A stretch of 50,860 nucleotides of DNA, taken from Gammaproteobacteria bacterium. Lineage in GTDB: Bacteria; Pseudomonadota; Gammaproteobacteria; Natronospirales; JAJUFS01. The notes under the pieces are model-generated. The model saw nothing but the letters and a program-made list of their open reading frames with translations, made no database searches and was not told where the DNA came from. This document shows, piece by piece, positions 49,601-50,860 of the stretch. The position numbers and the translations under genes are program-made. Position 1 is the first letter of the stretch. Each line of letters opens with the position of its first letter. Location: positions 1 to 50,860 of the forward strand of contig JAWWBS010000007.1 of the NCBI GenBank assembly GCA_033720895.1, read 5' to 3'.

Positions 49601-50841
49601 TTGCGCTGGTCAACGTGACCACCACCGGTGCCCAGGGCTACAACGGCAACGTTGGCCTGAATGGCGACCTGGCGGCAGGCGGTGCACTGGATATCAGCGG
49701 CAACGTGGTCTTGCTGGGTGCCAGCTCGATCAGCGGTGCGACCGTCGATATCGGTGGCGATGTGGATGGTGGCTTCGCGCTTGTGCTCGATGGCGACGCC
49801 TCTGTCGGCGGTGCCGTCGGTGCCGCGACGCCGTTGACCTCGCTGACCACCTCGGGAACCGCCGCGAGCTTCGGCGGAACCGTGACCACGACCGGTGCGC
49901 AGACTTATGGGTCTGCAGCGACCTTCAACGGTGACCTCACCGGTTCGTCGCTGGTCTTCGACAGCACGGTCAGCATTGCCTCGGCTACGGCCATGTTGTC
50001 GGATGTGATCGACTTCAATGGCGGTGCCAACTCGGTCTCGGGTTCGGCCGAGCTGACGCTGGTCGCAGCAACCGACGGGGCCAGCATCGATATCGGTACG
50101 GGTAGCAGCAGTGCCACCCTGAGCCTGAATGCTGCGGCGCTGAGCGGCTTCGACAGCGGGCTGGTGATCGGTGGCTACGTCACGGGCTTCGATATCGCCG
50201 AGACGCCACGCGCCCAGACCATCACGATCAGTGACAGTATCGATGTCGGCACGGGTACCTTGACCCTGGTCGCTCGCGACCTGATTACCCTGGTCAACGG
50301 CACTGTCTCGGGTAACCAGCTGAACCTGGTGCTCACCGAGCAGCAGGGCCAGATCCTCAACACGGGTGGCAACAACACCTTGTTGAGCGGCAACCTGATC
50401 GCCCTCGTCGCTGGTGGCGGCATCGGTGAGCAGGGCGAGGACATCTTCGCCCAGGGTACCGGCGCGGGTGCGCAGTTGCAGATCGCATCGAACGCGACCG
50501 GCGTCACGATCGAGAACATCGGCAACTCGCTGGAAGTGATTTTCGACAGCACCGCGACCGTGGCCTTCGGCTTTGCCGAGGCCCTGCGCATCACGACCAA
50601 CCAGGACCTGACCGTGACGTCATCGGCGCAGTCCTCGGCGAATCGTGAACAAGGTGGTGGCCTGGCAGACGAGGGCTTCATTGATCCGTCGCTGTTCGAG
50701 GATATCTCGCTGTACGAAGTGCTCGGCTCGGGTATCGCCATGCCGGCAGACCAGAGCGAAGAAGAGACCTTCGAGACGGATGATTGCGATCCCTTGGAAG
50801 GCGAGTGCAACGAGCCCGGTGGGGTGCAGGGCCCATACTAA
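31690..50841 (+). CDS. Giant TpsA filamentous-hemagglutinin-like adhesin (6383 residues)
   Basis: A secreted two-partner exoprotein of roughly 600 kDa. The start MTAKSAAKRYLR (31690) follows AGGGGTGAG; a longer frame from 31633 runs through leader RNA. A signal peptide (cleavage near 32) is followed by the TPS secretion domain (about 33-290) with NPSEIFGQINANG and VNPYGFVFG (N115). The remainder is a Gly/Ala/Ser/Thr/Asp/Asn-rich beta-helix made of short strands and nested higher-order repeats. By eye it has no Lys after the signal peptide and very few Arg. The only cysteines I saw in the mature chain are the pair CDPLEGEC near the end, as in HMW-type tethered adhesins. The ending (EGFIDPSLFEDISLYEVL, then acidic) is distinct from the repeats. 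No toxin domain or VENN-type pretoxin motif is seen. It should form a long surface fibre exported by the adjacent TpsB. Confidence 0.95.
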   Translation: MTAKSAAKRYLRSATATFVAAYLALAFGVSVAGPTGESVVSGEARVTRPDQVTTNIDQLTDLVIIDWSTFNVASDEVVNFIQPSSDAAALNRILDQNPSEIFGQINANGRLLLVNPYGFVFGRNASVDVGSLFVSGLDISNDSFLSGDWQFNNTDGSVGGLIINHGLLQAANGGSINLFGGGVVNDGAILADFGTVNIGVGEQVTIDFDGDGLIQFAVDGEVLENAYGLDSAIANSGEIAARGGSILLSASAARDVFSQVVNNEGVIAAQGVEDVEGRVYLVGEGGVVANSGVIDASNDSGNGGTIQVLGDQVALVGDAVLDASGSAGGGDIRVGGGIQGGEGLQEASHAYVGSDVVINVDATQDGDGGSAVVWSSDGTRFYGSISGRGAGSGDGGFAEVSGGGLVFQGLVDMSAENGEFGVLLLDPDDIVIAAGTGDGDDSGGGSGTLDDPTILFGDTPTTYTVYESELESVSAGTSIILQAVNSITTSGGAFTVTLTAGTDITLETTSNTGAGINIADMTLVTTETADIVLIAGSDGGAGTATVTVGTLSTAPGTGALNTGNISITADSDITVNGALTTGSIADTQDQDSGDITLTSTGGAITIGGGASLTTGDVDVTSNNNQALSGTISLTADGNIDISGALTTGDTSANDDVADSGAISITSNNGTVTTNAGGTLTTGAADGDDTLNTDSGGITIAGANGVTIGDAVTTGNASNTGNNVAVNSGAVTISSSAGNVAIDAAVATGTATSADDQGISGAINVTSTTGTISSSAGGTIATGAVDGDDQASTSGSVTLTASTGIALGDAVSTGTATLDANSVAATSGDITISTTTGNISGTSLATGASTPTSGGGAAISGDIDVDATAGAITFTGTVSSGSATSAQDASTSGLVDLLAGGGDITVASVVSGNATSSTGDVQATSGSVTLAASGAIALSGAVGSGSATSADLDAVTGNVSLTASGGSISGAGTVSSGDALGDGNGTTEIATSGNVTLDASGNITLSAADAVATGNASLDDDAGTNDTATIGSISLVSDGLISSDGATGRLDVSVGTGSLTNADGAIVDGSLTLDLSGGTDSAYVTSGENLAVADIDTGAGAQTVDITTSGTANLTIEDMTDSISGDTVSFATVDGTLTINDTAFAIGAGSLSLEGAEVDLLGGANSITGSGAVTIFQSTVAQDMTIGGATDDAALNLTSTDIAALADGFASITLGRADGTGLVSTDSGGVSFADPLTIQSGGASGDVIVGGTLTGTGDATIDLLAGNEIALSGDIVTSGTAVTLDATTVDLDVAAISIDTTNAGGTATGAAINFNSGLLTDVLGAASSLTLNAGTTGQVDLNGGSIGGDLTVDADIINLNNATLSVGGNADLDTSAGTGTIADNGSGALSVAGTTTLAVGAAVDLVLDSTSNDFDNDDNGGAVSVTSGNNITLVDADNIDLGAITAGTSLTVTAAGNITDSGTVIAPTATFDAGGTTEGTNDVLLDSAANDFDSIVITQAGDAVIVDVDEISFGASTISGDLDVTAADTISQSGALVVTLTSAFTTTNDDQAISLGNTGNSFGGAVSFTTATSGGNAGNVTVDAGLGGIEFGASTIAGNLSVIANNGSVTQSGALDVIGTAGFVLSNNNTVTLVTAGNDIDGTVSFSTDGTGANVSFTNTDGDASGTTIGASTVDGSLTIVAGDALVVGGALDTSADNGVITLTGGTSVTIAEDGLQAGAGNISVTASGGNIEDASAGADTNANITTTGQIALTASGSIGTGADPADLDLSGTTDLVLSAGTDIFISNDVELTNFALTWTPSTSTFSLSGATTISLSDDGTDTTLTTASNTALDLDFSLTTTSGDLLVADGAINTIGAGNVSLTAQAGSILDSTPGADGAVAVTTTGTLALDAANNIGTSAGVGAFDVDVSGLVSLTSGGDIFLDTSSNLTLTAIQTAVGANTLNLSADTAGAQILLGGSSASYINVSDDVLDIDGGTGDVTFNVTGGLVVGSVDIDTGGNVNLDANLSTADSVDGASGDINILTSGGSLVSGGTATLATGNADDSNSGDGGGITSGSIVVNVSGTIDNSVTFATGTPTDSTGGANDTVTAGSISLTASSIGSAGNAVELNFGQPTGGSGQVPGVLTLETTGGAGAGSIYVTSTSAADFEVGNITVAGTGNVISLNSDNSGISLPTTGDFLGAGISTADLVITTGAGGAIIYDRTSAHTFNSVTINSGDFLTINQDITSTGLIDIDAAGLVTLNSALATTASTTGTTAAINITTTAGGNLTGAAGSITTGDADNSGGGTNVTAGDITLNIAGTVDNTISFTAGDATDTGANTATAGSISVTAASIGSAGNEVIFSTGTASSFGGSAASGVLDIATTGGAGAGGAFVDGNGVQLLIGDLSTASNTNANEFNFINAGAAIQFVAGSVYGNLGALTLDVDTTGAGGNVVFNEAITVGTLEINTGDTVFFLANTGTADNATASGNITIVSGGGVSGNASLFTGDSSGGTSGSIDITASGSIADTLALNVGAASTTGGDINLDANGIGTDAANALDVVFGTAGTAGQLNLTTNGSSVFITSPSDLVVGDITATGTETVSIGSTAGGAISFDSLGSDTSIGNILLDVNTAGGGTVTFDRAMTVGVIDVDATGEVIVNAALATTTGALGTSGDINITTTGAGGLSGTAGSLTTGSASNGGGGTNVTAGSITVSVVGDITNGVSFTTGDALDTAALYTATSGSINLDAANIGGLGTEVAVTIGTASGGAVNDQGELNIALSGAGTAEAYVSSSSSLEVGTIDTVLAQADTVSVLVTGGNTLTLTAALDEDFTPSLTDDNLIFNAQDGTYDGTGIAVDLGAAGSLSVTSDGLSAGSFASVEEAGGGISVSPFTAGTTIGLGTGAGTFQLSDADLDALVTASGGPGGVLSVGTAGAGGSGDVTIDDVTFGTGQTLIVNTNGTINDDDDIGFAYVGGQLVLNAGTGIGTTSNLQIDTDIFGATVSTSGGIDIETSENINLGNPTQGVGVTAPGDINITVNGNGVSFALFANLTLESTAGNVTIVALDNDETGPGDNLTPQNFQLAGNIIAAGNVTISAADDISLIVGSITAGGTVTLNANVGDAVGDNEGSIFGSPLISGAVIDLNAYDGIGVGTALNLAGASISADTTTGAIDFNNNATGLGTVTLSSVTTASGAITIDQTGGENLILTSVDTNSGNIAVTNDADILVALVDAVGSVTLNAGGAIEESGADAGADIVASGGADLDAATGIGAAATLETAVAGNYRIDSLAGAIDISNNGGGGNVLAEANTDSANITFVETSATSALIFGGSTTTSGNITVQASDALVLGNEFAVSGIGFDTSVNSAGNVTATSTADFVLLEDVTAAGTVTVTASAGISDWFAGSTTVSITAPTVIMTTDTGGIGTISGTDLYIVADSISATVNTSGNIDILSNNATNTTLASVSTVLGTVVVDQSGGGDLVATSVSANNSVTLTSTAGITVGSISSTGATDTDDIILSANSIDLAGGSISAAGLGDVSLTATAGSIDDSVGGGSITADDLSYSATTTVGATNAINTTVAEILSGSAAGGTTINETDAIVLTSVSDSAGAISLTAGGAITATSVSTSGATDTDDIALQGTSIDLAGGTVSAAGLGDVSLTATAGSIDDSIGGGSVVADDLSYSTTTTVGATNAINTNVAEILSGSAAGGTTINETDAIVLTSVSDSGGAISITAGGAITATSVSTTGAGDTDDIALQGTSIDLAGGTVSAAGLGDVSLTATAGSVDDSVGGGSVVADDLSYSATTTVGATNAINTTVAEILSGSAAGGTTINETDAIVLTSVSDSGGAISITAGGAITATSVSATGGTDTDDVTLVSTGAGIAVGNVAASGLGDISIDAQGGAITDSTSAVSGDNLTLTATTGIGASGNEINTTVNSLTASVSGAGDIFINETNGITLTSLSTFDGSISVAAAGVVDATSLTAGDDDGSADESVTINTSGNIHVGLISTGTTGSISLTTSGGSIYDQQDDEIDDLVTSDLTLSAITGNIGGSDPTPAGGPDPEDQLEVNANGTLTLSSNSLFIDDNSGSDVTLDFTGINFEYSASGNILVGFINASGTVLLETSAGYIRDDGADAVDIAGSSITLNASLDVGDSAALFTQTDTLAVTAGGNIDLDNNFTTLVTVSDLTTTSGTIDFDQTGAGGASITNIDATDTVTLSSATTLQTGTVDVTGTGNLSITADGITLGGVTNVAGDVTLLSSAALQINGALTANSLDADSTTTTSITAGITTTDLLDVNATTSVSLANVTLQTGGADTADILISGSSIDLAGADLNAGASGDVVLTATAGSIVDTFGGNSIVADDFSYSATGGVGAGTALNLTVVELLSGVSAGTTNLVETNDLIITSASNSGGTLNISAGGALVIGSVTNTTGTDAGDITLSGTSIDLNGGTISASGAGDVSLLATAGAIDDTAGGGSVVADDLSYSATTTVGATNAINTTVVEILSGSANGGTTLVETDAITLTSVSDAGGAIDITAGDAMSIVSINAGANAVTLNAGSTITDASGGLTGIVAGLLTADAAGGMTLDTNVTSADLSTSAAGNIVVTEVDAIILTDVDSNDGAITVTAGGAVTATDVASLTDNAANDIAITGSTIAVGLVDAGATGDVTLNATGGAITDAGVGVTANVLTADAAGAITLDTTVTSLDLSTSAVGDITINETDAVTVTSADTATAGSGAINITSGGAMNIVSVNAGTSAVTLNAGAAITDGSGGGTGIIGGVLTADAAGAMTLDTQVTSVDLSTSATGDIIVTELDAITLTDVDSNDGAINVTAGGAMTVTDVASLTDNDANDITLQAATMNVVLVDAGAAGDVFLTTTGGAITDGSGGSTGITADVLTASAAGNLTVDTAVNTIVGSTSAAGGIVVTEVDGVELQLTAFNGATSVTAGGAITATSVVSSTDSDANDIALTSTGAGIAVGTVNAGAQGDVFLDAQSGAITDATSAITTDVLTMSAAGAIGTSGARINSTATSLVLTTSAAGDVWLNETNGITLTSVATFDGSVDLLAAGIVDVISLSAGDDDGSADETVTMSTSGDITIGVITTGGTGLVDLTSTAGSIFDRDLDLVDDIITGDVSLSAVTGSIGGAGVELELNATGTITLVSNSVTIIDNTGNEVTLDFTGGNFSYTSVGNILVGFIDATGAVDLTTSNGWIRDDGADAVDIAASSVTLSASLDVGSGAALATTATTFDVTAGNGAIDIDNSSAGAVTVTSLSAVGNTIDFDQVGGGDVAFNALTGSAITLSGANGVTVGATTATGALTVSGASIIQSGAWNVAGLDLDSSGAITLGNAIVSSAAITIDSTGSTSLSAAADISSNGAVTFGGTLTGGVTTAADITTQGDAITFTRAVTLSGAVNLDTTNGAAAGANVSFGSTVNGANALTINAGTAGDVSFSGDVGGSTPLGATSITADQVTISGAFNTAAASNLVIANGGLLTLANAATLNLGGAFQQTGAGLVDIGSDITTSGDAISFASALTLTDNVVIDTTTTANITFGGAVDGAGFNLSLDAGSNTGVIASNGTVDGVGTYTVVAGSSDINADMGTSTAIGSFSFGGPVDLASGVDLTASNGLTFNGGVVLSGGGTSVITGGNDAAISFASTITSASGSLTVSSDGDLTFTTINTGTGSVDLQVDSAGDTNFSTLSGTSVTAAGVSLRGGADNNDHINLATVNSAGNVLIANNVVLDAALAVTTSSGGNITATGNLSGGQAVTLNAAGAIDLQGNVTQTSLSLVSAAAVTLGGTTTTTGTGTVDIDNGGLLTIGGAMNLNGAFTQTGAGNVSLGGDITTTGDAVSFVSDVTLTGGARSVSTGTGAGDILFAGAVSGNNDTFTLTSGTGRIGLADVTSVTTLDLNGTGMTLSGGLTVDTLDVTGMSGGLLVQGAAAITTANTEVNLRSFGGINAQTAGSLSVDAGTANVLLPRVGNTTALDSLDVTGTGIALVNVTTTGAQGYNGNVGLNGDLAAGGALDISGNVVLLGASSISGATVDIGGDVDGGFALVLDGDASVGGAVGAATPLTSLTTSGTAASFGGTVTTTGAQTYGSAATFNGDLTGSSLVFDSTVSIASATAMLSDVIDFNGGANSVSGSAELTLVAATDGASIDIGTGSSSATLSLNAAALSGFDSGLVIGGYVTGFDIAETPRAQTITISDSIDVGTGTLTLVARDLITLVNGTVSGNQLNLVLTEQQGQILNTGGNNTLLSGNLIALVAGGGIGEQGEDIFAQGTGAGAQLQIASNATGVTIENIGNSLEVIFDSTATVAFGFAEALRITTNQDLTVTSSAQSSANREQGGGLADEGFIDPSLFEDISLYEVLGSGIAMPADQSEEETFETDDCDPLEGECNEPGGVQGPY
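33415..34803 (+). repeat. TpsA repeat block 1: GALTTG / AVxTGxA units
   Basis: Roughly eight to nine diverged units of ~45-55 residues. Each has a TTG- or SGxA-type turn (GALTTGS, GALTTGD, DAVTTGNAS, AAVATGTATS, DAVSTGTAT, TVSSGSATS, AVGSGSATS, DAVATGNAS), followed by a variable acidic loop and an SGxITL strand. The pattern is consistent with regular beta-helix coils. Confidence 0.75.
37680..40050 (+). repeat. TpsA repeat block 2: four ~190-240-residue modules
   Basis: Four modules share the order SGDINI-type strand, then LTTG/FTGD-type turn, SGSI strand, ATAGSI-type strand, IGSAGN-type turn, FGTA-type strand, then VGDI- or VGTI-type strand. They begin near 37740, 38460, 39090 and 39645. Spacing shrinks from ~720 to ~560 bp, so they are diverged and not recently copied. 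Confidence 0.65.
42151..43221 (+). repeat. TpsA repeat block 3: three tandem 357-bp units, nearly identical
   Basis: Units start at 42151, 42508 and 42865 (exactly 357 bp, 119 residues each; protein residues 3488-3844). Anchor segments such as GCCGAAATCCTCAGC / GCCGAGATCCTCAGC recur at 42361, 42718 and 43075. Each unit contains SIDLAGG, GLGDVSLTATAGS, ADDLSYS, GATNAIN, AEILSGSAAGGTTINETDA and ITAGGAITATSVS. The high DNA identity indicates recent duplication or gene conversion. Confidence 0.95.
43222..44220 (+). repeat. TpsA duplicated module A, copy 1
   Basis: A ~330-residue module with STGAGIAVG, INETNGITLTS, AGDDDGSADE, LDFTG, GNILVGFI, IRDDGADAVDIA, LDVG and TIDFDQ. The same order recurs at 46495. 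The acidic AGDDDGSADE loop is a possible calcium site (inference). Confidence 0.8.
44560..45273 (+). repeat. Two diverged 357-bp units, same family as block 3
   Basis: Units start at 44560 and 44917, again 357 bp apart. They keep SIDL, TATAG or ATAGAIDD, ADDxSYS, VxELLSG/VEILSG and the LVET counterpart of INET. They are separated from the three near-identical units by module A copy 1, which gives a 3 + module + 2 arrangement. Confidence 0.8.
45241..46470 (+). repeat. TpsA tandem 615-bp duplication
   Basis: Two 205-residue units begin at 45241 and 45856. Shared segments are SIVSINAG/NIVSVNAG, LTADAAGxMTLDT, DLSTSA, VTExDAI, LTDVDSNDGAI and VTDVASLTDN. Identity is high but not complete, so the duplication is older than the block 3 units. 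Confidence 0.85.
46495..47472 (+). repeat. TpsA duplicated module A, copy 2
   Basis: The counterpart of 43222-44220, displaced by about 3.25 kb. It keeps STGAGIAVG, LNETNGITLTS, AGDDDGSADE, LDFTGG, GNILVGFI, IRDDGADAVDIA and TIDFDQ, with a shorter centre: the PTPAGGPDPEDQ insert of copy 1 is missing. Confidence 0.8.
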
Positions 50842-50860
50842 GGCCCTGTCACCACTGAGC

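Noticed and set aside
31690-50841. Contact-dependent inhibition (CdiA) reading of the tpsB-tpsA pair
   Set aside because: The TpsA C-terminus is a short acidic tail with a Cys pair. I see no pretoxin (VENN) motif and no toxin domain; an immunity gene cannot be judged because the window ends 19 bp later.

Overview
The window looks like a high-GC gammaproteobacterial chromosome. The support is a MetH/TypA/DusA housekeeping set, a tRNA-Ala(GGC)/tRNA-Glu(TTC) pair, a UspE-type protein behind an FNR-like box, the PA2778/PA2779 pair known from Pseudomonas-type genomes, and dense c-di-GMP signalling. Genus cannot be fixed from sequence alone; the very acidic adhesin would suit a marine or halophilic host, which is a guess.

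Layout. 1-2.5 kb: 3' part of metH, then a two-tRNA unit with its own promoter and a shared terminator. 2.5-7.5 kb: two c-di-GMP phosphodiesterase-type genes facing away from each other (PAS4-GGDEF-EAL on minus, DUF3391-HD-GYP on plus), the second followed by an AlkA-like DNA glycosylase. 7.5-8.6 kb: UspE-like stress protein. 8.7-11.3 kb: two lipoproteins (one with an HEWGH zinc-protease motif) and a host-attachment-family protein. 11.3-12.6 kb: a membrane diguanylate cyclase on minus. 12.8-17.7 kb: typA, two tandem PA2779-family small proteins, a PA2778-family C39-like lipoprotein peptidase, and dusA. 17.7-21.1 kb (minus): an M28 peptidase and a cytochrome c-FTR1 iron permease behind a good Fur box. 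21.2-23.1 kb: a methyltransferase and a class III cyclase-FHA protein.

23.2-29.1 kb is a phospho-signalling block on the minus strand: PP2C phosphatase, a 1508-residue Ser/Thr kinase with a C-terminal FGE-sulfatase (C-type-lectin-like) domain, and a small SHOCT-like membrane protein. It converges on the cyclase-FHA gene, whose FHA domain could read the Thr-rich repeats in the kinase N-terminus. 29.5 kb to the end is a two-partner secretion locus: a TpsB transporter with an unusual helical insertion in its first POTRA domain, a structured junction, and a 6383-residue TpsA exoprotein (19.2 kb) built of nested beta-helix repeats. By eye this exoprotein has no lysine after the signal peptide and only one cysteine pair, near its C-terminus, as in HMW-type tethered adhesins.

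Taken together the window combines surface-adhesion machinery with three kinds of signalling (c-di-GMP, cAMP, Thr phosphorylation). The functional link between them is inferred from proximity and is not shown by the sequence.
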